Of a stretch of 20,526 nucleotides of DNA, positions 13,195 through 20,087 are shown one piece after another. The notes under the pieces are model-generated. The model was given only the letters and a program-made list of their open reading frames with translations, searched no databases and was not told where the DNA came from. The stretch lies in the NCBI GenBank assembly GCA_021811305.1, contig JAJZPD010000006.1, forward strand, positions 1-20,526, written 5' to 3'. The position numbers and the translations under genes are program-made. The stretch's first letter is position 1. Every line of letters starts with the position of its first letter. This DNA is from a bacterium. Its GTDB lineage: Bacteria > Patescibacteriota > Minisyncoccia > UBA6257 > Colwellbacteraceae.

Positions 13195-14505
13195 ATGCCA
13201 GATAAAACCATTAACTTCCGCATCGAAGGAGGAGAAAAGCTTTCGGGAAAAATCTCAACCAACTCGTCGAAGAACTCGGCCGTCGCGCTGCTGCAGGCGG
13301 CTCTTTTAAATAAGGACAAAACCGTACTGCGCGGCGTCCCGAGAATCGAAGAGGTCAACCGCATCATCGAGGTGCTGAAAAGCATCGGCGTCAAAGTTAA
13401 GTGGCTCAACGAGCGCGACCTGGAAATCAAAGCCGGCGAATTAAAACTTGAAGAAATAGACCGCCGGGCGGCAATGATGACCAGAAGCGTCATTCTGCTC
13501 CTCGGACCGCTGATACACTTAAAATCCCATTTTAAGATCCCCCAGCCCGGAGGCTGCAAGCTGGGAGCGCGGACCGTTCGCCCGCATCTCTTTGCCCTGG
13601 AGAAACTGGGCGTGAAAATCAAGGCTCTTTCCGACGCATACGAGGTAAAAGCGGAAAGGCTCCACCCGGCCGAGATCGTCCTTTACGAATCGGGAGACAC
13701 GGCTACTGAAAATGCGATTATGGCCGCGGCTAAGATCGAAGGAACAACTGTTTTAAAGCTGGCCTCGGCCAACTACCAGATTCAAGACCTTTGCTTCTTT
13801 CTGCAGGAACTGGGCGTGCAGATCGGCGGAATCGGCACCACCGCCCTTTCCATCACCGGCCGCAAAGAACTATCGGCGCCGGTGGAATTTTACATCAGCG
13901 AAGATCCGATCGAGTCGATGATGTTCATAAGCTTGGCGGCCACCACCGGCTCCAGCATCACCGTCGAGCGCTGTCCGATAGATTTCCTGGAGCTGGAGCT
14001 TTTAAAGCTGGAAAAGATGGGTTTCCGCTACAAGATACTCCGCCGGTATAAGGCGAGGAACGGCTTCACCAACCTGGCTGATATCCAAACTTTCCCTTCC
14101 AAATTGAAAGCGCTGGAGGAGAAGATATACGCGCGCCCCTTCCCGGGATTGAACATCGACAACCTGCCTTTCTTCGTTCCGATCGCTACGCAAGCTAAAG
14201 GAGAAACGCTCATCCACGACTGGGTTTACGAAAATCGCGCCATCTATTACACCGAGTTAACCAAGCTGGGAGCGAGCATCACCCTAGCCGACCCGCACCG
14301 CGTCTTCATTAAAGGTGTAACCCCGCTCAAGGCCGCCGAGGTCGTGGCGCCCCCGGCTTTGCGCCCGGCGGCGATCATCATGATCGGGATGATGGCCGCA
14401 AAAGGGGTATCGACTCTGCGCAATGTCTATACCATCAACCGCGGATACGAAGATATCAGCTCTCGGTTGAACTCCTTGGGGGCTAAGATAAAGATAATAA
14501 AATGA
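13195..14505 (+). CDS. murA: UDP-N-acetylglucosamine 1-carboxyvinyltransferase (MurA-type)
   Basis: First committed step of peptidoglycan synthesis: adds enolpyruvate to UDP-GlcNAc in the cytoplasm. From MPDKTINFRI it is 436 residues; an upstream in-frame extension is repeat-derived and rejected. Active-site residues by motif: Lys26-Asn27 (SSKNSAV), Cys121 in GGCKLGAR (the residue fosfomycin alkylates), Arg126, the Asp in PGLNIDNLP and the Arg in INRGYED. The usual DLRASA motif reads ALRPAA, so the Asp equivalent to E. coli Asp369 seems missing, and the preceding WVYENRAIYYTEL block corresponds to the FENRF region. A divergent MurA or a MurA-like paralogue is possible. The last 4 nt overlap the PEGA gene. 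It is divergent from the second mreB. Confidence 0.9.
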   Translation: MPDKTINFRIEGGEKLSGKISTNSSKNSAVALLQAALLNKDKTVLRGVPRIEEVNRIIEVLKSIGVKVKWLNERDLEIKAGELKLEEIDRRAAMMTRSVILLLGPLIHLKSHFKIPQPGGCKLGARTVRPHLFALEKLGVKIKALSDAYEVKAERLHPAEIVLYESGDTATENAIMAAAKIEGTTVLKLASANYQIQDLCFFLQELGVQIGGIGTTALSITGRKELSAPVEFYISEDPIESMMFISLAATTGSSITVERCPIDFLELELLKLEKMGFRYKILRRYKARNGFTNLADIQTFPSKLKALEEKIYARPFPGLNIDNLPFFVPIATQAKGETLIHDWVYENRAIYYTELTKLGASITLADPHRVFIKGVTPLKAAEVVAPPALRPAAIIMIGMMAAKGVSTLRNVYTINRGYEDISSRLNSLGAKIKIIK

Positions 14506-15848
14506 CACCTATTAAGCGGCGAGTTCTTTTCATAATTTTTTCGTTTCTATTCGTCATCCTAAGCGGCGTTTTGATCCTTTACGCCCTGGGCAACCGCTTC
14601 AACTTTAAAACCCTGACCATCGAGAAGACCGGAGGCATTTATATCATCAGCCATCCAAGCAACGCCGCGCTGACACTGGACGGAAAACCGATTGCTAACG
14701 CTTCCAACATCCTCACGCCGGGAACGCTTATCGACAATCTGACCAGCGGCCGGTACAAGGTAACCGTCTCGGAAAACGGCTATTCAATTTGGGAAAAGAA
14801 CATCGAGGTCAATCCAGGGCTAGTCTCGGTTTACGACAGCGTCGTACTCGTGCCCCAGAACGCCGCGGTAGCCGTTGCGTTGCCGACCAGCACCGCTGCC
14901 GCCGCCTCTCAAGGAATCAACAGCATCGGCCTGGCCAGCAGCAATTTAATCATTAAAACTAACGGCGGCGTAATCTACGTCGCCGACCAGAGGCTGCGCG
15001 GAAATGAAATTGTAGATGTCAGTAAGAGCGGGCAGCTTATCACCTACAGCACGCTGACCGGCGGGTACTACCTCTCCGACCCCCTCTCCTCTTCGGTTCC
15101 CGTAAATCTGCTCTCCGAATTCACACTGGATGCCCGCAGACTTCTCTCTCCGCGCGAGCAGGTCACTGGAATGTCCTTCTCCTCAGTCAGCGACCAGTAC
15201 ATCCTCGTCCGCACCAACTTGGGCCTTTACGGATTAAACCTGGGGCAGCATAGCGCCCAACTCATCTCCGGCAAACTCTCGGCATACGCTAGCGGAGGCA
15301 ATGATATTTATTGGATAAACTCCAATGGGGTCGAATCCTATAATGTCGTCTTCCAGGTGTTCGGCAAGTTCAGCGATTCCCCGACCGACGCAAGCGGCGT
15401 CAAAGACCTGACCACTGCCTCTGCCGGCGGTCAACTTTTCGTCCTTTACAACGACGGCCGGCTTTATATGCTGAACAAAAACCAAACGCCCAAACTCCTG
15501 GTATCCGCAGTCAGCGATATCTCTCTTTCTCCCGTCGGCCAGGACTTAATCTACCTTTCGGGAGACGGTTTAGTTAGCGATTACACGATAGCGACCGGGA
15601 AGACGATAACAATGGAGACTGAGCTGCCAAACATCTCGCCGAACGTCGTCTGGTACGACGACGGAGCCCATCTTTTCCTGCAGAGCGGAACGAGTCTTTA
15701 TTTCAGCGAAGTCGACGACCGCAATCCGCCGCTCAATATGGTGAAGATCTCCGGGAACGTTAAGAGCTTCGCTTACGATTCGAGCGCCAACCTTCTCTAT
15801 TTCACCGACGGGCAGACGGTAGAAAAACTGGCTATCGAGCCGTCGTGA
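14502..15848 (+). CDS. PEGA-domain membrane-anchored protein with predicted beta-propeller
   Basis: A 448-residue protein of unknown role. Residues 1-7 are basic, 8-29 form a membrane helix, and 45-115 look like a PEGA domain (SHPSNAALTLDGKPI, TSGRYKVTVSENGYSIWEKNIEV), a beta-sandwich module often found on bacterial surfaces. After an Ala/Ser-rich linker (about 122-140) the rest consists of repeated short beta-strand blocks (ISLSPVGQDLIYLSGDG, NVVWYDDGAHLFLQSG), as in WD40/TolB-like propellers. It is therefore likely anchored in the membrane with the propeller outside. It overlaps murA by ATGA, so the two are co-expressed; a link to the cell envelope is inferred from that and from topology. 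Confidence 0.85.
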   Translation: MTPIKRRVLFIIFSFLFVILSGVLILYALGNRFNFKTLTIEKTGGIYIISHPSNAALTLDGKPIANASNILTPGTLIDNLTSGRYKVTVSENGYSIWEKNIEVNPGLVSVYDSVVLVPQNAAVAVALPTSTAAAASQGINSIGLASSNLIIKTNGGVIYVADQRLRGNEIVDVSKSGQLITYSTLTGGYYLSDPLSSSVPVNLLSEFTLDARRLLSPREQVTGMSFSSVSDQYILVRTNLGLYGLNLGQHSAQLISGKLSAYASGGNDIYWINSNGVESYNVVFQVFGKFSDSPTDASGVKDLTTASAGGQLFVLYNDGRLYMLNKNQTPKLLVSAVSDISLSPVGQDLIYLSGDGLVSDYTIATGKTITMETELPNISPNVVWYDDGAHLFLQSGTSLYFSEVDDRNPPLNMVKISGNVKSFAYDSSANLLYFTDGQTVEKLAIEPS

Positions 15849-15871
15849 TATGGTATCGCTGCTTAACTAAA

Positions 15872-15898
15872 AAAGCGCGGGGTTATCCCCCGCGCTTT
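15872..15898. terminator. Bidirectional terminator between convergent genes
   Basis: GCGCGGGG (15875-15882) and CCCCGCGC (15888-15895) form an 8-bp GC stem extended by AAA/TTT. On the minus strand it is followed by TTTTTTAG, strong for the sod transcript; on the plus strand by TTTCG, weaker for the PEGA transcript. Confidence 0.85.
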
Positions 15899-15909
15899 CG
15901 CTTCAGCTT

Positions 15910-16524
15910 CTACGCACGCGCTTTCCGGTAATTATCCTCGGCGTTATCCCAATTAACGACGTTCCACCAGGCGGTAATATACTCCGGCCGACGATTCTGA
16001 TAATGCAGGTAATAGGCATGCTCCCAGACATCCAAACCCAGAACCGGCCTCAGGCCGCGGCTCAGCGGCGAATCCTGGTTCGGCGTCTGGATTATTTCCA
16101 GTTCTCCTTCCTTATTAACTATAAGCCAAGCCCAGCCGCTGCCGAAAAGCGTGGCGGCGGCGTTGGTAAAGGCCTCTTGGAATTTGGAGAGGTCGCCGAA
16201 CTTGCGGTCGATCGCCTCTTTCAATTCTCCCTGCGGCTCTCCCCCGCCTCCGGGCTTCATCATCTTCCAGAAGAGCGAGTGGTTGGCGTGTCCGCCTCCG
16301 TTATTCCTGACGGCGGTCCTGATGTCCTCCGGGACGCGGTCCAGGTCGGATAAAAGCTCCTCGACGTTCAGCTCCTGCAAATCAGCGTGTCCTTCGAGGG
16401 CGGCATTCAGTTTGTCGACATATCCTTGGTGGTGCTTGCCGTAATGGATCTCCATAGTCTTCGCGTCGATGTGCGGCTCCAGAGCATTTAAAGCATATGG
16501 TAATTCCGGCAGAGTGTGTTTCAT
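15910..16524 (-). CDS. sodA: Superoxide dismutase, Mn/Fe family (Mn-type signature)
   Basis: Converts superoxide to oxygen and peroxide. It is 204 residues with no signal peptide, so cytoplasmic. Metal ligands: His27 (EIHYGKHH), His82 (HANHSLFW), Asp165 and His169 (LDVWEHAYY). Gln150 in TPNQDSPL and the GGGHANHS segment favour manganese over iron, although cambialistic enzymes exist. Its presence suggests exposure to oxygen despite the minimal gene set. It starts 38 nt after the DUF5654-like gene with no Shine-Dalgarno sequence or promoter visible, so it is probably co-transcribed with it, and ends at the bidirectional terminator. Confidence 0.95.
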   Translation of the reverse strand: MKHTLPELPYALNALEPHIDAKTMEIHYGKHHQGYVDKLNAALEGHADLQELNVEELLSDLDRVPEDIRTAVRNNGGGHANHSLFWKMMKPGGGGEPQGELKEAIDRKFGDLSKFQEAFTNAAATLFGSGWAWLIVNKEGELEIIQTPNQDSPLSRGLRPVLGLDVWEHAYYLHYQNRRPEYITAWWNVVNWDNAEDNYRKARA

Positions 16525-16562
16525 TTGTTTTTATTTGTCTTTTTATTTTTTCGACGGATTTC

Positions 16563-16835
16563 TTATTTTTCGGGCGATCGATTGCGTAGCTTGTTCAAGC
16601 CATAGGCCAAGACGGCCAAGATTACTGTTAAGATCAAGGCGTAAGTGAACTTTGCAACCAGCGTCTCCGCGTTGAGCGGAAAAAAATACTCGATCAACGA
16701 CTTAACGGCGTCATTCCAGGCCAATCCGGCTACTAAACCAAAAGCGGCGATAATCAATCCGACGGTTTGTTCCCTCACTTCCTTCTTAACGTTTTCCCCC
16801 TCCTGCTTTATCCTTTCCAACTTACTTCTCGGCAT
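16563..16835 (-). CDS. Small two-helix membrane protein, DUF5654-like
   Basis: A 90-residue protein starting MPRSKLERIKQ: charged N-terminal helix (1-25), then hydrophobic segments at about 26-46 (TVGLIIAAFGLVAGLAWNDAV) and 61-78, and a basic tail. The first segment resembles the Pfam family DUF5654, known from CPR bacteria and archaea; this is recalled from pattern and unchecked. An earlier ATG at 16844 is possible, but it overlaps a TATAAT whose 7-nt spacing to 16835 matches the leaderless pattern elsewhere in the window, so 16835 is preferred. Function unknown; it precedes sodA. Confidence 0.8.
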   Translation of the reverse strand: MPRSKLERIKQEGENVKKEVREQTVGLIIAAFGLVAGLAWNDAVKSLIEYFFPLNAETLVAKFTYALILTVILAVLAYGLNKLRNRSPEK

Positions 16836-16842
16836 TCCTTCC

Positions 16843-16848
16843 ATTATA
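16843..16848 (-). promoter_or_regulatory. -10 element of the DUF5654-like gene
   Basis: A perfect TATAAT on the minus strand, 7 nt before the chosen ATG at 16835. The -35 region is poor. It decides the start codon if the transcript is leaderless. Confidence 0.55.
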
Positions 16849-16880
16849 AAATCTGCTCGCACAAAGGAAAAGAGGAAAGG

Positions 16881-16970
16881 TAGCTAAAAGTGAAAAACTT
16901 AAAGCGCAAAAGAATTAACGACTGACGATCTATCGTTGTTTTTCGCTTTTAGCTTTTACTTTTGCGCTTC
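16881..16970. repeat. Palindromic intergenic element, family A copy
   Basis: The left arm is TAGCTAAAAGTGAAAAAC with AAAGCGCAAAAG, the right arm is TTTTTCGCTTTTAGC with TTTTGCGCTTCC, and the centre AACGACTGACGATC (about 16917-16930) matches the centres of two other copies. The right arm is read as the C-terminal tail of endonuclease IV. Confidence 0.75.
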
Positions 16971-17829
16971 CGATGATTTCCCTTAGGAGATCCGCATTTT
17001 GCCTGTCCGGGCCGTTGCCGTCGAAACCGGGAACTTCCATGATCCAGGCTTTGCGCCACAATGCCTCCAGCGAGGCCAAGCTTTCGAAGCCTTTTATCCC
17101 GATATATCCCCGGCCGATATTCTCATGCTGGTCGTGAAAAGAGGAGGGCGCGGTGCGCGAATCGTTGGCATGGATTACCGGCGTCTTTTCCCAACCGACA
17201 TTTTTTCCCCAGCGCGCGAAAAATTCCGAGACGCCGCTAGCGGAATATTCCGGCACTAATCCAGCTTCCAAGCCGTGAGCCGTATCGAAGCAGACCTCTA
17301 CCCGTTCCGAATCAATTAGATCCAAAATCTCGCCGATCTCCTCCGGAAACGAGCCAAGTTTTTGCCCTCCGCCGGCGGAGTTTTCCAGGATAATTTTTGC
17401 CGGCCCGGGCACTTCTTTTAAAATCAAACTTACTCCTTCCGCCACTTTTTCCATAGCCGTGCGCTTCGGTAGCTCCTTTCCTGATCCAACGTGGAAGATC
17501 AACCCATCGGCGCCGAGCGTCTGGGCGATGCGGAAATGTTCGGCCAGGTTGTTGACCGACTTGGATGCGATTTCCTGATCAGGCGAAGCTAAGTTGACCA
17601 GATAGGCAGCGTGCAGATAAACCTCGCTGAGGCCGGCTTTCTCTCTCGCGGATTTAAAGCCGGCTATTTCGGATTCCGAAGGCATTTTGGCGCGCCACTG
17701 CCTGGGCGAGGCCCCGAAAATCTGCAGGCAGTTCAAGCCAATGCTTTCCGCGGAAAAAACAGCATTCGCCAGGCCGCCAGCGGTTGAAAGATGTGCTCCG
17801 ATTTTTATATCTTTCGACATAAACCTCAT
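16930..17829 (-). CDS. nfo: Endonuclease IV (AP endonuclease family 2)
   Basis: Cleaves DNA 5' to abasic sites in base excision repair. It is 299 residues from MRFMSKDIKIGAHLS. All nine trinuclear-zinc ligands can be matched: His73, His113, Glu149, Asp182, His185, His220, Asp233, His235 and Glu265. The start at 17829 is chosen because GGAGG lies exactly 6 nt upstream; the second Met at 17820 is an alternative, and the long frame further upstream is antisense to another gene and rejected. The last ~13 codons (SAKVKAKSEKQR) are read from a family A repeat, giving a basic tail. It has its own promoter region in the divergent gap. Nth lies nearby, so two base-excision enzymes are close together. 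Confidence 0.95.
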   Translation of the reverse strand: MRFMSKDIKIGAHLSTAGGLANAVFSAESIGLNCLQIFGASPRQWRAKMPSESEIAGFKSAREKAGLSEVYLHAAYLVNLASPDQEIASKSVNNLAEHFRIAQTLGADGLIFHVGSGKELPKRTAMEKVAEGVSLILKEVPGPAKIILENSAGGGQKLGSFPEEIGEILDLIDSERVEVCFDTAHGLEAGLVPEYSASGVSEFFARWGKNVGWEKTPVIHANDSRTAPSSFHDQHENIGRGYIGIKGFESLASLEALWRKAWIMEVPGFDGNGPDRQNADLLREIIGSAKVKAKSEKQR

Positions 17830-17835
17830 TGTAAA

Positions 17836-17840
17836 CCTCC
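17836..17840 (-). promoter_or_regulatory. Shine-Dalgarno site of nfo; possible -10 at 17864-17869
   Basis: GGAGG with a 6-nt spacer fixes the nfo start at 17829. Further upstream TATAGT (17869-17864) is a plausible -10, giving a leader of about 30 nt, unlike the leaderless genes nearby. The -35 is unclear. Confidence 0.65.
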
Positions 17841-17905
17841 AGACTGGACCCAACAACTGAATTACTATATTTTGAGGTAAGACTGCAGGTTTAAAACATA
17901 AGACA

Positions 17906-17911
17906 AAGGAG
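17906..17911 (+). promoter_or_regulatory. Shine-Dalgarno site fixing a TTG start
   Basis: AAGGAG is followed 8 nt later by an in-frame TTG at 17920. A GTG at 17911 is also in frame but overlaps the site, so TTG is the better start. Confidence 0.6.
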
Positions 17912-17919
17912 TGCTCGAT

Positions 17920-18348
17920 TTGCACAAGGACAGCTTCCGAGACTCGAGTTTGAAAGAGTGGTTGGAAAAATCGCTGCAAACCATCAAGTCCGCTGCGGAT
18001 GCCAACGCCTCGGGGCATTCTTGGTTCGGAGCGAAATACGCCTTGCTCCGGATACTGGAAAGCATTCTGGGACGCTGTTCCAACCGCGACGCCGGGCAAT
18101 ATGCGGCGAACGAGATTTTCGACGTCTTCGGCATCGACGGCAAAAGAGAAGACATGCACATCTTTAAAACACTGGCGCGCGGACTAAGCGCTTCAGAACC
18201 GCTGACCGCCCGAGAGGCTTCGGACATCATCCGTTACTTCCACCTTCCCAAACCGGCAAAAAAGGAAAATCTGCTCGGTTTCGCGGAAGAGGCCTACAGA
18301 TTGCTGCAAAAAAGCAAAACCCTCCTCGACGACACGCCCTCGCTCTAG
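17920..18348 (+). CDS. Hypothetical helical protein
   Basis: A 142-residue protein that I do not recognise. It looks all-helical, without membrane segments, signal or cysteine motif: an amphipathic start (SFRDSSLKEWLEKSLQTI), a middle AKYALLRILESILGR helix, TAREASDIIRYFHLPKP, and a C-terminal helix ENLLGFAEEAYRLLQKS. Charge and codon pattern look like genuine coding sequence, and an AAGGAG site precedes the TTG start. It is divergent from nfo (90-nt gap) and convergent with nth, overlapping its end by 4 nt with both TAG stops in one CTAG. Function unknown; a DNA-repair link would rest only on position. Confidence 0.7.
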   Translation: MHKDSFRDSSLKEWLEKSLQTIKSAADANASGHSWFGAKYALLRILESILGRCSNRDAGQYAANEIFDVFGIDGKREDMHIFKTLARGLSASEPLTAREASDIIRYFHLPKPAKKENLLGFAEEAYRLLQKSKTLLDDTPSL

Positions 18349-18360
18349 CGGGGGCTTTCT
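18336..18360 (+). terminator. Terminator containing the stop codons of both convergent genes
   Basis: GCCCTCGC (18336-18343) pairs with GCGGGGGC (18348-18355), one G-T pair, loop TCTA, followed by TTTCTATT on the plus strand. The opposite direction lacks a T-run. The loop holds the shared CTAG. Confidence 0.7.
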
Positions 18361-19016
18361 ATTCTCGAAAGCGGACAAGCGGCGTGATTATGGGATCGCG
18401 CCGGACAATATTCTCGGCCGTACTGGATCAAAGCGTAGGTTATGTATGGCCATTCCTTTTTCGGGATAAGTTTTTCTAAATCTTTTTCGATCTTGCCGGG
18501 ATCGGTCTGCTTGGTGAGCCCGAGGAGGCGTGAGAGGCGGCGGACGTGGGTGTCGACGGCGATTCCAGAAACAACCCCGTAAGCGTTCCACAAAACCACA
18601 TTGGCCGTCTTTCTCCCGACTCCGGGAATGGTTAACATCTCGTCCATTGTTTTCGGCAGGCGGCCGCCGAACTTCTCCTTGACCGCTCTGGCTGCAGCGA
18701 GGATATTTTTTGCTTTGCCGTGATAGAAGCCGGTGGGTTTGATGTTATTTTCGAATTCGCGCGGCTTGGCTTTCAGATAGTCATCGAACTTGCGGTATTT
18801 TTTAAACAGGCTGGCAGTGACCTCATTCACTTTTTTATCAGTGCATTGCGCCGATAAGACAACAGCGACCAAAAGCTCCCAGTTATTGGAGTAGTTGAGC
18901 TGCATACGCGGATTAGGGAAAAGTTTTTTTAAGGCGCGCAGGATCGCAAGAGCCCGCGCTTTCTTTTCCGTCAGCTCCGCTCCCGGATTTCGGCTAGATT
19001 GGCCGCCGCGCTTCAT
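18345..19016 (-). CDS. nth: Endonuclease III with degenerate iron-sulphur motif
   Basis: A DNA glycosylase/AP lyase for oxidised pyrimidines. In the 223 residues the helix-hairpin-helix is LTIPGVGRKTANVVL with catalytic Lys136, and the catalytic Asp is Asp155 (IAVDTHVRRL); LSAQCTD (54-60) is also typical. The C-terminal [4Fe-4S] motif is normally C-x6-C-x2-C-x5-C. Here Cys204 and Cys214 remain, but the second and fourth positions are His211 and Glu220. The cluster may be absent or differently held. The end of the gene lies in the shared terminator hairpin. The start overlaps the upstream DUF5652-like gene by 4 nt (ATGA). Confidence 0.92.
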   Translation of the reverse strand: MKRGGQSSRNPGAELTEKKARALAILRALKKLFPNPRMQLNYSNNWELLVAVVLSAQCTDKKVNEVTASLFKKYRKFDDYLKAKPREFENNIKPTGFYHGKAKNILAAARAVKEKFGGRLPKTMDEMLTIPGVGRKTANVVLWNAYGVVSGIAVDTHVRRLSRLLGLTKQTDPGKIEKDLEKLIPKKEWPYITYALIQYGREYCPARSHNHAACPLSRIESPR

Positions 19017-19231
19017 TTGGCCGATTTTATCCCCTTACGCTCGCTGAAGACAAATATGTATAAGATTTCCAAGATGCCGACGGTGTTAAGGACCAGTAAA
19101 ACGATAAACCACCACAAATCGTTTTTCCGCGCCGCCTTCCAAAGAGCGACTCCCTTCCACGGAAGAACCCAGAGGATCAGGATAAAGATCATCACCGGCG
19201 TCAGGCCGGGAACTCCTAATGGATATGTCAT
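19013..19231 (-). CDS. Small membrane protein, DUF5652-like
   Basis: A 72-residue protein with two hydrophobic segments (about 11-30 and 40-62). The block LPWKGVALWKAARKND…FIVLLVLNTVGILEILYIF is the hallmark I associate with Pfam DUF5652, common in CPR bacteria. Function unknown. The basic tail (SERKGIKSAK) suggests a cytoplasmic C-terminus. It overlaps nth by 4 nt, so it is co-translated with a DNA glycosylase. The ATG is 6 nt after a perfect TATAAT, predicting a leaderless message. Confidence 0.85.
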   Translation of the reverse strand: MTYPLGVPGLTPVMIFILILWVLPWKGVALWKAARKNDLWWFIVLLVLNTVGILEILYIFVFSERKGIKSAK

Positions 19232-19237
19232 AGTTTG

Positions 19238-19243
19238 ATTATA
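19238..19243 (-). promoter_or_regulatory. -10 element of the DUF5652-nth transcript (leaderless)
   Basis: A perfect TATAAT on the minus strand, then CAAACT and the ATG at 19231. No Shine-Dalgarno sequence. The -35 would fall in GC-rich sequence with little match. Confidence 0.6.
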
Positions 19244-19256
19244 CGGCCGGGACGGG

Positions 19257-19345
19257 AAAGCGCAAAGCGAGAAGCTAAAAACACCGACCGGCCGTTAGTC
19301 GCCGGTTCTTTTGCGCTTTGCGTTTTAAGCTTTGCGCTTCTTTAA
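19257..19345. repeat. Palindromic intergenic element, family A copy
   Basis: The left arm is AAAGCGCAAAGCGAGAAGC, the right arm CTTTTGCGCTTTGCGTTTTA with GCTTTGCGCTTC, and the centre (19282-19306) reads GCGACTAACGGCC on the minus strand, matching two other copies. The right arm and the sequence just beyond it (TTTAACTTCGCGCTT) encode the last residues and stop of TruB. Confidence 0.75.
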
Positions 19346-19996
19346 CTTCGCGCTTATTTGTGATGCCGCTTCCTCCGGCGATAACGCCGTCTCTTTTGTG
19401 AAGCTGCCGACCCTCGTCCTCTCCAACCCGGAAAGATAAGCTCCGGTTTCAAGCTCCCGCCCGATGTCGCGGGCTAGCGCGCGGATGTAAACTCCCGGAC
19501 CGGTGACCACCCGCAAACGCAAGTCCGGCCAGGTATAGCTTAATAGTTCAACCTCTTTTATTTCGGCTGGCCGCGGCTTCATCTCCACCTCCTTTCCTTT
19601 CCTGGCTATCTTATAAGCCTCGCGTCCGGCTATTTTTATGGCACTAAAGGCCGGGGGCACCTGTTCAATGCGTCCTATAAATTTCTTTAAGGCCTTTTGC
19701 ACGTCTTCTTTCTCCGGGATTTCCGCTACCGCGACGGCGGTTTTTTCTCCCTCGTCGTCGTCGGTTATGCTATACGAGCCCAGGCGGATTTCGGCCAAGT
19801 ACTCCTTTTCTTTCATCTCCGGAGAGCCGAGGAGCTTTGTTCCGGAATCGATCCCGACTACCAAGACTCCGCTAGCCAATGGGTCGAGCGTTCCGCCGTG
19901 TCCTATCTTTCTGACTCCAGACTTTTTCTTTATCGTCTGCAAGACGCGGTTCGAACTAGGGCCCTTCGGTTTGTAGATTGCGAAAACATTCTGCAT
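19325..19996 (-). CDS. truB: tRNA pseudouridine(55) synthase, short form
   Basis: Makes pseudouridine 55 in the tRNA T-loop. It is 223 residues against about 300 in E. coli; the C-terminal PUA domain is missing. Catalytic Asp38 sits in GHGGTLDPLASG, followed by KEYLAEIRLG (Tyr66), the PPAFSAIKIAGREAYKIAR block (about 114-132) and GPGVYIRALARDIG. The final SAKLKKRKA is encoded by, or next to, a family A repeat and gives a basic tail that might partly replace PUA contacts with tRNA (inference). An AT-rich TATAAA lies 9 nt before the ATG. It is divergent from the small membrane protein at 20122. Confidence 0.94.
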   Translation of the reverse strand: MQNVFAIYKPKGPSSNRVLQTIKKKSGVRKIGHGGTLDPLASGVLVVGIDSGTKLLGSPEMKEKEYLAEIRLGSYSITDDDEGEKTAVAVAEIPEKEDVQKALKKFIGRIEQVPPAFSAIKIAGREAYKIARKGKEVEMKPRPAEIKEVELLSYTWPDLRLRVVTGPGVYIRALARDIGRELETGAYLSGLERTRVGSFTKETALSPEEAASQISAKLKKRKA

Positions 19997-20005
19997 TGCG
20001 TAATA

Positions 20006-20011
20006 TTTATA
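20006..20011 (-). promoter_or_regulatory. Probable -10 element of truB
   Basis: TATAAA on the minus strand, 9 nt before the ATG (19996), would give a leader of about 2 nt. The -35 is weak. Consistent with the leaderless pattern, but a weaker case. Confidence 0.45.
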
Positions 20012-20087
20012 TAACTGTTTCCACTAAAACGACATAGCGGTTGATCATCCAGCTACCACAACGATATCGGCATATTGTCCCTCGCAA

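Noticed and set aside
17830..18159. N-terminal extension of endonuclease IV by about 110 residues
   Set aside because: It is antisense to the orphan gene, has no similarity to the family, and a GGAGG site with correct spacing marks the start at 17829.
19941..19960. GGTTCGAACTAG resembling a tRNA T-loop
   Set aside because: It lies in truB coding sequence (NRV region) and no acceptor or anticodon arm surrounds it. No tRNA was found in the window.
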